A stretch of DNA of 23,202 bases, taken from the NCBI GenBank assembly GCA_035345895.1, contig DAORDI010000056.1, positions 1 to 23,202 on the forward strand, read 5' to 3'. A program made the position numbers and the translations under genes. Under the pieces are notes generated by a model. The model was given only the letters and a program-made list of their open reading frames with translations. It ran no database searches and was not told the DNA's origin. Shown here piece by piece: positions 16,101 to 22,881 of the stretch; positions within the stretch are counted from its first letter, which is position 1, and each line of letters starts with the position of its first letter. The DNA is from DAORDI01 sp035345895 (GTDB lineage: Bacteria > Spirochaetota > Leptospiria > Leptospirales > Leptospiraceae).

Positions 16101-18335
16101 AGACTCAAACGCCGGAGAAGAAAGAAGTTTTCGGCCGGCAAAGAGATTCAGTTCCAAAATTCTCTGTCTTTCAGCATCATCACGGATATTTTCAAGACCC
16201 TTGTTCAGCTGATTGACAATGATAAATACATTCTCAGAAAGTTCATTTTCATTGTATATATTATAATATATATTACCTATTTTATAATGTATATATGAAC
16301 GGTCAGTATCCGAAATCAGTGAATATGCCGCTTCACGGATCTTATCATGAGAAAACTGCACAGAATCTCCGCTGATGATGAAAAAACCTTCATTTGCCGC
16401 CTCGGTCAGAATCCTGTCAATGTTTTCCTCAGAGGAATCAGTGAGCATATAAATAATCTGTTTCTGAAAAGAGTCTCCGATACAGGCAGCGTATTTGAGA
16501 AAACTGACTGTTTCGTCCGGCATACCGGCAATTTTTTCAACCATGAGTCCTGCGGCATTCGCAGAAATCTCCGAAGATCTTATCCCGGAAATATCAACCT
16601 TCCATTTCCCTTCTTTCAGGAATACGAGTCTCCTTTCATAAAAAGTATTGATCAGCTCCCTGATAAAAAACGGATTCCCCTGGGTCCTGTCCAGAAGGAC
16701 TTCTGCAATTTCAGAAGCGACCTGCTCGGAATCAGAGATCACATCCCTGACAAGAAGAGCAATGTCTTCAATGTCCAGCGGCTTCAGTTCTATCTGCCTG
16801 TGAAAATTTCCAGTTTTATTCAGTTCGTTCAAAAGCAGGTAAAGAGCATCTGCAGGGAGAACTTCGTTATCTCTGTAAGAGATCATTATAAATAAATATT
16901 TCGAATCGAAATTGAATATGATGCTCTCCAAAAGTTTTATGCTGGGAAGATCTGCCCACTGCATATCATCCAGAAACACGGCAACCGGATGTTCTGCAGT
17001 GCATATTGAATTTATGAAGGCCTGCAGCACCAGTTCGAAACGGTTCAAAGATTCTTCCGGGGGAAGGATCTCCGTTTCCGGCTGCTCGCCTATGAGAAGT
17101 GCCAGTTCCGGAATCAGATCAGTCATAATTTTTCCGTTCAGTCCTACTGCATTCAGAACGGATTTCCTGAAAAAGGAGACTGTTTCCTGCCTTTCTGAAA
17201 GAATCAGCCTGATAAGATCTGTAAAAATTTTTATAAAAGCACTGTACGGTACGTCCTTCTTGAACTGGTCGTATTTTCCGAAAACAAAAAATCCTCTTTT
17301 TTCATTGATCGGCCGGACAATCTCATTTACAAGTGCAGACTTCCCTGCACCCGATTTGCCGAATATGGAAGCTGTTCGAAGACGGCCGGAGGCAGATTCA
17401 TTGAAACATTCAATAATCATTCCGATCTCTTTTTCTCTTCCGTAAAGTTTTTCAGGTATCTGAAACTTGGAAGAAAAATCAACCGCACCGATCTGAATCA
17501 ATTCCGATTTCCCGTTCAGATAATTCCTGTGCAGCTCATTCAGATCATACAGTATCCCTTCCGAACTCTGATAGCGGTCTTCAGGATTCTTCATCATCAG
17601 CTTCATCACCAAGTCCGACAGACTTTTAGGAACAGACTCAACCCTTTCACACAGCGGAACCGGATTCACGGCTATATGAAAATGAATCATCTCCATCATA
17701 TCCCCTGATTCGAAAGGAAGACTTCCTGACAGCATCTCATAAAAACTCACTCCCAAAGAATAGTAGTCGGTACGGTAGTCCACTGTACGGTTCATCCTCC
17801 CCGTCTGTTCAGGGGAAATGTATGCCGCACTCCCCTGAAACTGATCCGTGTTCAATGCTGACTGTGATTCACGGTTCAGAAAACTTGCGCTGCCGAAATC
17901 CAGAAATTCCAGTTCTCCTGTCTTCACGCTGTAATTCAGATTATGAGGCTTGATGTCCCGATGAACAAGGTTCGCAGAATGCAGTCTGTTCAGCACTCTC
18001 AGTATCTTCTCACTCAGCTCAAAAAAATCTCTCACAGGAATTCTTTTTTCCCGGTCCAGATACGAGGATACCGAACTCCCCCCTATATCATTAAACAGTA
18101 TATACAGGCTGTTCCGATATTTTTCCAGTGAAACCGCTTCTGCTACCCCGGGCATCCTGACCTGGCACAGCGTTTCATACTCCCGGACAAAACTTCTGAA
18201 GTTTTCTGCCGACGGGTAGTCATAGTTCAGGTATTTCAGAACATAACTTCGGTTCTCTTTCAATACTCTGTATACAAGTGAATGTCTTCCCGAATACAGA
18301 ATCTCTTTTGTCTCAAATCCTGGAAAATGAATCAA
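13158..18335 (-). CDS. Giant Ser/Thr kinase - AAA ATPase - GAF - histidine kinase fusion (kinase 2)
   Basis: A 1725-aa paralogue of the kinase encoded directly downstream, with the same domain order. The Ser/Thr kinase (~10-270) has Lys34, HRDIKPHN (Asp127) and DFG (146-148). The AAA/STAND-like ATPase (~297-560) has Walker A GKSGAGKS (326-333) and Walker B VAVFLDD (451-457). A helical TPR-like centre (~690-1270) is followed by GAF, HisKA with His1512 (VHDIKNPIGT) and HATPase_c (DTGPGI, GTGLGL). The first ~310 and last ~425 residues are very similar to kinase 1, whereas the centre has diverged strongly. Start: TTG at 18335, preceded by AAGGAGG about 9 nt away; this matches the GTG start of kinase 1 in position. 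The last seven residues (QDQEKKL) result from read-through into the ribosome binding site that begins the receiver gene after kinase 1; the TGA then overlaps the ATG of the 52-aa ORF. It appears to be the first gene of the operon. No transmembrane segment is seen. Confidence 0.92.
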   Translation of the reverse strand: MIHFPGFETKEILYSGRHSLVYRVLKENRSYVLKYLNYDYPSAENFRSFVREYETLCQVRMPGVAEAVSLEKYRNSLYILFNDIGGSSVSSYLDREKRIPVRDFFELSEKILRVLNRLHSANLVHRDIKPHNLNYSVKTGELEFLDFGSASFLNRESQSALNTDQFQGSAAYISPEQTGRMNRTVDYRTDYYSLGVSFYEMLSGSLPFESGDMMEMIHFHIAVNPVPLCERVESVPKSLSDLVMKLMMKNPEDRYQSSEGILYDLNELHRNYLNGKSELIQIGAVDFSSKFQIPEKLYGREKEIGMIIECFNESASGRLRTASIFGKSGAGKSALVNEIVRPINEKRGFFVFGKYDQFKKDVPYSAFIKIFTDLIRLILSERQETVSFFRKSVLNAVGLNGKIMTDLIPELALLIGEQPETEILPPEESLNRFELVLQAFINSICTAEHPVAVFLDDMQWADLPSIKLLESIIFNFDSKYLFIMISYRDNEVLPADALYLLLNELNKTGNFHRQIELKPLDIEDIALLVRDVISDSEQVASEIAEVLLDRTQGNPFFIRELINTFYERRLVFLKEGKWKVDISGIRSSEISANAAGLMVEKIAGMPDETVSFLKYAACIGDSFQKQIIYMLTDSSEENIDRILTEAANEGFFIISGDSVQFSHDKIREAAYSLISDTDRSYIHYKIGNIYYNIYNENELSENVFIIVNQLNKGLENIRDDAERQRILELNLFAGRKLLSSPAFESACIFFKIAESLLPEDFWNLNYADALDFYSDKAHAEYLSKDFGSAESTLDLIFQNAKTVLDRIIVYELRAAIYTSWNRIKESIEFLTEALNSLGMSIPENPSELSTLYEIIVNKIRMRNKSIHSLVSLPQMQDRKSQIIMKLLNVALAPAFIAKPALFPVLVVKMVNLSLKMGLNYLSPFAFSAFGIIQGSGLGDYQKGYDYGKTAVELLKHLGKTAKPMECRTLFMFAVMVKHWKFHASHSRPLLFRAIQSGQEYGDIVYTSYAFNHINIQSLLMRNNLENLLNDLRNLKPAARRLKQHDAFLLNLLNESFAMILSGESENIFSFTNSELDEEACLAEWTQADNKTVLFSYYTFKSEIYYFCRDFENAYQYSLKADSFEFAVMGMMTVPEHVFFNSLIIYELIKNRSSNAQKNHLKKKLKKNLKKMKVWGENCPENYSHKYYIMMGLFLEISGKESEAFPFYEKAVKSADSNDYFLESYLGNRLIAEQWHRRGNERYAEIHLKDALFACKKWGCGLIIALMEKEFPFLKKELSDSGRTAAVPGSLSSSSSNTSFLDLDTVIKASQAVSGEIQLSRLLEKMMKLIFENAGAERGTFILKQDDVWKVYAKAESGKGAYVLEGTDLNSENDPALEHMALNIVHYVTRSGNQILLNDASKSIFVNDEYIIKNNIKSVLCYPVHSQGKLIGTVYLENSLTSDAFTPERVELLKMLSAQTAVSLENSILYSSMEKKVEERTRSLEYANAELEKLAQSRLRLSAIGEMVSGLVHDIKNPIGTVKAFAEMIKNPETDSETRSEYADLILRETDRLGDIAYEILDFSKGKISLNLENHRVDGFLDELYQFLKIDFEYAGISFNVECNYEGELSFDRDRLRRVIVNLANNSREAMSAWKGERHFSISAEKMKDSAIFRVEDTGPGIPESIADRLFEAFATEGKQKGTGLGLYMSRMIAEQHKGSLTYSPYEGSGAVFIIKIPIQDQEKKL
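13159..13177 (-). promoter_or_regulatory. Duplicated ribosome binding site and ATG after kinase 2
   Basis: These 19 bases are identical to 7827-7845, the ribosome binding site and start codon of the receiver gene. Here no receiver follows; the ATG opens the 52-aa ORF instead. It marks the right end of a duplicated segment whose receiver copy was lost or never included. Confidence 0.7.
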
Positions 18336-18402
18336 CTGAAATTCCCTCCTTCAGGAATATTCTCTGCTCACGCTAAAATACAGACTCTGATACTAACACT
18401 TA

Positions 18403-18417
18403 TTACAGTCTTCAGTA
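18403..18417 (-). promoter_or_regulatory. Conserved upstream element, kinase 2 copy
   Basis: On the minus strand this is TACTGAAGACTGTAA, ending 68 bp before the TTG start of kinase 2. It differs from the kinase 1 copy by one base and sits at nearly the same distance, which supports a shared upstream control region or common ancestry by duplication. Confidence 0.45.
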
Positions 18418-18444
18418 GGGCAGTATTTGCGAAGCGGAAAGAAT

Positions 18445-18474
18445 TTGACAGTATATAAAATTTAAAATTAAGTA
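18445..18474 (+). promoter_or_regulatory. Possible sigma70-type promoter
   Basis: TTGACA (18445-18450) is a perfect -35 match. A weak -10, TAAGTA (18469-18474), follows at 18 bp. It points to the plus strand, towards the relic region and the pirin gene, whose start is about 380 bp away. The -10 match is poor, so this is tentative. Confidence 0.25.
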
Positions 18475-18502
18475 TTTTTGCGTAAGAACTCTAATTACAG
18501 TA

Positions 18503-18706
18503 ATGAATTATCCGGATTGCTCAGAGCAAAAGAACTGCAGGCGTAAAAGCTGCTGTCCTTGAAGTGCTAAAACTCCTTATAAAAGCAGGCAGTGGAACCT
18601 GCAAAGCAAATCAGTACCAGGTTTGCAGCAGATGCCAAATCTGCGTTCATTTAAAATGGCCGAAGCAGCAAAGTTGGCTCAGGGATTAAAGTACTGCCGC
18701 CAATGA
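18503..18706 (+). pseudogene. Possible frameshifted relic of an IS1-like zinc-ribbon transposase N-terminus
   Basis: No intact ORF is present, but fragments in two frames look coding. The frame at 18579-18644 reads IKAGSGTCKANQYQVCSRCQ, which resembles the zinc-ribbon start of IS1 InsA-type proteins (a K-x-G turn, then Q(R)Y-x-C-x-x-C). The frame at 18653-18703 reads KMAEAAKLAQGLKYCRQ, similar to the helix-turn-helix entry that follows in such proteins. An ATG at 18503 opens a short MNYPDCSEQKNC frame that stops early. Stops and frame changes mean it cannot make a full protein. The resemblance is by eye only and may be chance in a structured non-coding region. Confidence 0.25.
18596..18644 (+). 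other. Two adjacent hairpins in the intergenic region
   Basis: AACCTG (18596-18601) pairs with CAGGTT (18618-18623), and GCAGAT (18628-18633) pairs with ATCTGC (18639-18644) around a 5-nt loop. No U-tract follows, so they are not intrinsic terminators. They could belong to a structured RNA or be left over from the relic that overlaps them. Confidence 0.35.
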
Positions 18707-18854
18707 CCGGCTTCCTATATGTATATTTTCATTATAAATCCGTTTATCATCTCTGAGTTCCGGTACTTTTCAGTCAGTCTGCAGGAGAGACGGGTATTTT
18801 ATTACTTGTATCTGTACAGCAGAGGAATATTACTGCAGTGAGGTCGGCATTATT

Positions 18855-19871
18855 ATGAGAATCAGCAGTGTTATTTCCGTCCAGAAACTCGGATTTCAGT
18901 GGGGAACAAAGAACCCTTTTCTTTTCTGTGTTCATCATGAAGACCATTTTCCAGAGGGAAACTCAGATCTGGGTCCAGACAAATCAGAGTTTAAAGGCAG
19001 AAACATAGGACAGGATTTTGAACCGAGGGACGGGTGGAGAATGTATCATGGAGAAAAAGTTCCCGGTTTTCCGCACCATCCGCACAGAGGGTTTGAAACT
19101 GTCACAGTTGTTCAGAAAGGTTATGTGGATCATTCTGATTCACTGGGAGCTTCCGGAAGATACGGAATGGGGGACACACAGTGGATGACTGCAGGAAAAG
19201 GCGTACAGCACTCGGAAATGTTTCCTCTCCTGAACAGAGAAAAAGACAATGCAATGGAGCTTTTTCAGATCTGGCTGAACCTTCCCGCAAAAAAGAAATT
19301 TTCAGAGCCTTTCTTTAAAATGCTTTGGGCAGAAAAAATTCCAAAGTACAGTCACTCAGACAGCAACGGAAGAAAAACACGAATTGAGCTGATTGCAGGC
19401 GAACTTGCCGACCGAGAACCGATTTCTCCTCCTCCTGACTCCTGGGCAGCGGATCCTGAAAACTTTGTAGCAATCTGGATCATTGAAATGGAACCGGAAG
19501 CTATATTTGAAATCCCTGCGATTGAAGCAGGAATCAGCAGAACCGTTTACTTTTTTAATGGAAAAAATATATACATTAATGATACAGAAATTCCATTTTA
19601 TCACTGTGCCGATCTGGTATCGGATATGGACGCAGAAATCAGAAACGGAAAGGAAAAGTCTAGACTGCTTCTTCTTCAGGGCAGACCGATCAATGAACCG
19701 GTCGTACAGTACGGTCCGTTTGTCATGAATTCCAGACAGGAAATCCAGGAAGCATACGATGACTATGTCAGAACCGAATTCGGGGGCTGGCCATGGAACT
19801 CCGGTGAACCGGTTCACGGGAATGAAGGACGATTCGCAAAATACCCTGACGGGAAAAAAGAAGTTCCTTAG
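18855..19871 (+). CDS. Pirin family protein
   Basis: A 338-aa cytosolic member of the cupin superfamily. Pirins bind a metal ion; some act as quercetin dioxygenases, others as redox-responsive regulators, and the role here is not known. The N-terminal cupin has the pirin signature HHPHRGFETVTVV with metal ligands His75 and His77, then GDTQWMTAGKGVQHSEM with His119 and Glu121, which are equivalent to the four ligands of human pirin. The C-terminal domain (PVVQYGPFVMNSRQEI, near 280-300) is also typical. It is somewhat longer than the common ~235-290 residues because of an N-terminal stretch rich in charged residues (~25-70) and a C-terminal extension. ATG at 18855 has GAGG 11 nt upstream. It is transcribed divergently from the kinase operon and in the same direction as the phosphatase gene 49 bp downstream, so the two may share a transcript; a functional link is not evident. 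Confidence 0.92.
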   Translation: MRISSVISVQKLGFQWGTKNPFLFCVHHEDHFPEGNSDLGPDKSEFKGRNIGQDFEPRDGWRMYHGEKVPGFPHHPHRGFETVTVVQKGYVDHSDSLGASGRYGMGDTQWMTAGKGVQHSEMFPLLNREKDNAMELFQIWLNLPAKKKFSEPFFKMLWAEKIPKYSHSDSNGRKTRIELIAGELADREPISPPPDSWAADPENFVAIWIIEMEPEAIFEIPAIEAGISRTVYFFNGKNIYINDTEIPFYHCADLVSDMDAEIRNGKEKSRLLLLQGRPINEPVVQYGPFVMNSRQEIQEAYDDYVRTEFGGWPWNSGEPVHGNEGRFAKYPDGKKEVP

Positions 19872-19920
19872 AATCAGGTAAAAGCTTGCTAATTTCATTC
19901 TTTTGAAATATTCAGGAAGA

Positions 19921-21930
19921 ATGAAATTTTCCGTATCAGTCCTTCTCCTTGTCGGTCTGCATCTGCCTGTATTCGCAGAAAGAACTGTCAGACTTTCTGA
20001 AAATACCAGGAAGGCTGAAATTGGAAAAAAAATGAATTTCCTCTATCAGGAAGGAAAAGATTTAAATTTTACTGAAATTTTTTCCCCGGAAATCCAGAAA
20101 CAGTTTATTCCCAGTGTGGACACAATACTTCAGCTGGGATTCAAAAAGGACCCAGTCTGGATTGGGTTCAAGGTATTCGAAGAATCGGAAAAGCAGAGGG
20201 ACTGGGTTCTCAGCATAAGTTTTCCCATACTGGATCATATCGAAATCTACACACAGGAAGGAACCGAATATAAAAAAAGAACTGCAGGAGACAGTTATCC
20301 GTTTTACTCCCGTGAGATAAATCACAGGAATTTCATAATACCCATGAACTTTGCACCGGGAAAAGAAACTTCTGTATGGCTGAAAATCCATTCTTCCAGT
20401 TCCATCACAGTTCCCCTCACCCTATACACTAAGGATGAGCTTCGTACAGACGGAATGCTCACCGAAGGTTGGCATTTTTTATTTTATGGAGTACTTACTG
20501 TAATGATTATATACAATGCATTCATCTGCATTGCTTTCCGCAGTCTGACCTATCTCCTGTATTCTCTAAGTACGCTTCTGTTCCTGGTTTACTATCTCTG
20601 CTTCAACGGTCACGGATTTCAGTATCTCTGGCCCGACAGTCCTAAGTTTCAGAATTATGCAGTTCCGGTCTTCGTGCATTTCTCATGGATTTTCACTGCA
20701 GAATTCACCCTGCGATTTCTGCATCTTAAGGAGCTTTCACCGGCCCTTCACAGGACTGTGAGAATGATGGAGGTTATCACATCACTCTCACTTCTGGCAC
20801 TCTTTCACTCGATTATGACGGCACTGATACTTCAGAGCATATTCGGAGCTCCAAGCGTTCTCCTTCTGCTTTTCTGCGGTTTCAAATCATGGAAACGAGG
20901 CAATAAGTCTGCAAGATTCTTTGTGATGGCCTGGGGTGTTTTTTTCTGCGGAGTCTTTATGGTACTTCTGCGTTCACTCGGATTCCTGGGAATGAATCTG
21001 GTCACTCACTATACAATGCAGGCAGGAACCATGATAGAGCTTGTCTTTCTTTCACTCGCGCTTGCAGACAGATACAAATTCATACAGGAAGAAAATGTAA
21101 GAGTGCAGAAAACACTCCTCGAAACCCAGATCAGACATACAGAAACACTGGAAGAAAAAGTGCTTCAGAGGACAGAAGAACTGAAAAGTACACTTGCCAC
21201 AATCAGGCAGGATCTTTCCCTTGCAGGCAAGATTCAGCAGGGACTTCTTAATATACATTACAGCATAATGACAAAAATGGATATTGTACCTCTTTATATC
21301 CCGATCTCGGAGGTAGGCGGAGACTATTACAGCATCAACAGACTTGATGAATGGAGATTCCGATTCTTTCTTGCAGATGCAACAGGTCACGGTGTTCAGG
21401 CCGCACTCATCACAATGGCAGTGAAGGGAATTTATGACAATATACGTGAATTCCATCTGGGGACTGCAGATATTCTATCCATATTCAATAATGAATTTAC
21501 GGATAAATATTCCTATTTGAACGCCCTTCTGACCTGCATCATCATCGACATAGACTTGCAGAATCAGAGAATTACATATGCTTCTGCAGGACACCCGGCT
21601 GCAGTCATAGTGAGAAAAAACTCCAAGGATCTTCTGGAAAAAACAGGTTCAATGGTCGGTCTGACGAAGAATGTAAAATTTGCATCAAAGGAGCTGGAAT
21701 TCACAGCATCTGACAAAATTTATGCATTCACTGACGGAGCATTTGAACAGTTCAATTCTTCCGAGGAAGAGTTCGGCGAAGAAAGACTGTATGCTATTCT
21801 GATGGAATACAGAACAATGAGCATTGAAGACACTGTCAGGGCTGTAAGGAAAAACCTGTACTCCTTTTTAGGGGAAAGGGAAAGACAGGATGACATCACA
21901 GTTATAGGAATAGGATACAATAAGGTTTAA
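19921..21930 (+). CDS. 7TMR-DISM sensor with cytoplasmic SpoIIE/PP2C-type phosphatase domain
   Basis: A 669-aa membrane sensor phosphatase. From the ATG at 19921 it begins MKFSVSVLLLVGLHLPVFA, a clean signal peptide cleaved before Glu20, so I prefer this start to the TTG at 19903 that would add six residues. Residues ~20-180 form the periplasmic domain of 7TMR-DISM type (with DPVWIGFKV and the following beta-rich segment), ~184-385 about seven transmembrane helices, ~385-430 a coiled coil. The SpoIIE domain (~431-669) has metal-site aspartates Asp468 (EVGGDYY), Asp486 (ADATGHGVQAAL), Asp605 (FTDGAFEQ) and Asp657/658 (QDDITV), so it should be active on phospho-Ser/Thr proteins. No anti-sigma or anti-anti-sigma partner lies nearby; the Ser/Thr kinases encoded divergently are possible counterparts (inference). 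A 6-bp hairpin (19892-19909) precedes the gene without a U-tract. The next gene starts 6 bp downstream. Confidence 0.92.
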   Translation: MKFSVSVLLLVGLHLPVFAERTVRLSENTRKAEIGKKMNFLYQEGKDLNFTEIFSPEIQKQFIPSVDTILQLGFKKDPVWIGFKVFEESEKQRDWVLSISFPILDHIEIYTQEGTEYKKRTAGDSYPFYSREINHRNFIIPMNFAPGKETSVWLKIHSSSSITVPLTLYTKDELRTDGMLTEGWHFLFYGVLTVMIIYNAFICIAFRSLTYLLYSLSTLLFLVYYLCFNGHGFQYLWPDSPKFQNYAVPVFVHFSWIFTAEFTLRFLHLKELSPALHRTVRMMEVITSLSLLALFHSIMTALILQSIFGAPSVLLLLFCGFKSWKRGNKSARFFVMAWGVFFCGVFMVLLRSLGFLGMNLVTHYTMQAGTMIELVFLSLALADRYKFIQEENVRVQKTLLETQIRHTETLEEKVLQRTEELKSTLATIRQDLSLAGKIQQGLLNIHYSIMTKMDIVPLYIPISEVGGDYYSINRLDEWRFRFFLADATGHGVQAALITMAVKGIYDNIREFHLGTADILSIFNNEFTDKYSYLNALLTCIIIDIDLQNQRITYASAGHPAAVIVRKNSKDLLEKTGSMVGLTKNVKFASKELEFTASDKIYAFTDGAFEQFNSSEEEFGEERLYAILMEYRTMSIEDTVRAVRKNLYSFLGERERQDDITVIGIGYNKV

Positions 21931-21936
21931 TATTAT

Positions 21937-22881
21937 ATGATTGAAGACACACTCTGGTTCATTGACAAAAAGAAAGAGAACTGCGGAATCTGCGGCGCAG
22001 AAGAGTCAGTCCGAATTGAATATTACAACGCTGTCAGGCTTCCGCTGGACAGCAATAGTGAATTCATAACCAGAAACAATGTCCGAAAAAAGACAAAAAA
22101 AGTCTGTGAGAAATGCAGTCATACAGAAGAGAGCTGGGAAGAATGGGTTGAGACCAGATATCCTAAAGGATATGAGTCCGATTTTTTAAGAAGACGAGCC
22201 CTTTACTTTATGGAGCACGTCCCGTCAATGGCCGGAGAGGGTTTAGACGATCTGCTGAAAATCAGACCTTATGATCTGGAAATGCTCTATGAATATGCAA
22301 AATTTCTGATTCGGAAAAAGGATCTGGTTGAAGCCTATCCGATACTGCAGAGAGCTGCAGAGAAAAAGAAGGATTTTCTTCCAGCTGTTGAGACACTGAA
22401 CGATCTTCTCTATTCTCTATTCATAGCCCAGAACGAGTTCTGGTATGAAAAGAGACTCTATTACGGACGGTTTGTAAAACTGTTCTCCAGCTTCATTGAA
22501 CTTAGGAACAGACTGAACGAGAATCTGCGTTATCTTCTGGATTATCATAAAAACAATCCTGCGATTCTTTCCAAATACTGCCTTCAGACAGGAAATCTTC
22601 TGGAAGACAGACGGAACTTCAGCATGGCGCTTCAGTATTACGAATATGTTCTGAACAGTTCTCAGGATTCCTGGCAGAAATCAGAAAGCTGCATAAGAAC
22701 AGCAATTGTGCATTCTGTTCTTCAGGACTATGAAAAAGCTTTTGAAATAGCGCGCAAGCTAGGCTTGTCTTCTCTGATTAAGTTTCAGGAAATCAGCCGA
22801 CGGCTTTTACAAGTGAGAATCGACGGTCTTAAAAAATATGAGGAGAGAGCAGCAACCGCGATCGCGGCGACGGCACGTTGA
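21937..22881 (+). CDS. Hypothetical protein with N-terminal CxxC zinc-ribbon and TPR-like helices; C-terminus truncated
   Basis: A 314-codon ORF of unknown function. Near the N-terminus two CxxC pairs, Cys16/Cys19 (CGIC) and Cys57/Cys60 (CEKC), look like a zinc ribbon. From ~105 on the protein is helical with TPR-like units (for example ~112-145, 216-245 and 248-277, the last with IVHSVLQDYEKAFEIARKLG). No signal peptide or membrane segment is seen, so it is probably cytosolic and may act as a protein-interaction partner of the phosphatase, whose gene ends 6 bp upstream. The ATG has AAGG about 11 nt upstream. The last ~10 residues (AATAIAATAR) are read from GC-rich sequence that does not belong to the same genome composition, so the true C-terminus is missing; native sequence probably ends near residue 303. 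Confidence 0.75.
   Translation: MIEDTLWFIDKKKENCGICGAEESVRIEYYNAVRLPLDSNSEFITRNNVRKKTKKVCEKCSHTEESWEEWVETRYPKGYESDFLRRRALYFMEHVPSMAGEGLDDLLKIRPYDLEMLYEYAKFLIRKKDLVEAYPILQRAAEKKKDFLPAVETLNDLLYSLFIAQNEFWYEKRLYYGRFVKLFSSFIELRNRLNENLRYLLDYHKNNPAILSKYCLQTGNLLEDRRNFSMALQYYEYVLNSSQDSWQKSESCIRTAIVHSVLQDYEKAFEIARKLGLSSLIKFQEISRRLLQVRIDGLKKYEERAATAIAATAR

Larger units (their letters stand above)
18336..18854. other. Divergent intergenic region between the kinase operon and the pirin gene
   Basis: This 519-bp region separates two divergent transcription units and should hold both promoters. Near 18335 it has the AAGGAGG ribosome binding site of kinase 2 (18343-18350) and the 15-bp element shared with kinase 1. 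The AT-rich segment 18445-18480 holds a possible plus-strand promoter. Bases ~18500-18706 look like a broken coding remnant with two hairpins, described separately. From 18707 to 18854 I see only AT-rich leader sequence with a weak GAGG 11 nt before the pirin ATG. Confidence 0.6.

Noticed and set aside
16347..16895. Plus-strand ORF of 182 aa
   Set aside because: It is antisense to kinase 2, whose frame is continuous and carries conserved domains; the composition reflects codon bias on the other strand.
22856..22867. GCGATCGC core as a sign of cyanobacterial DNA (HIP1)
   Set aside because: A single occurrence in GC-rich DNA is expected by chance and does not identify the source.
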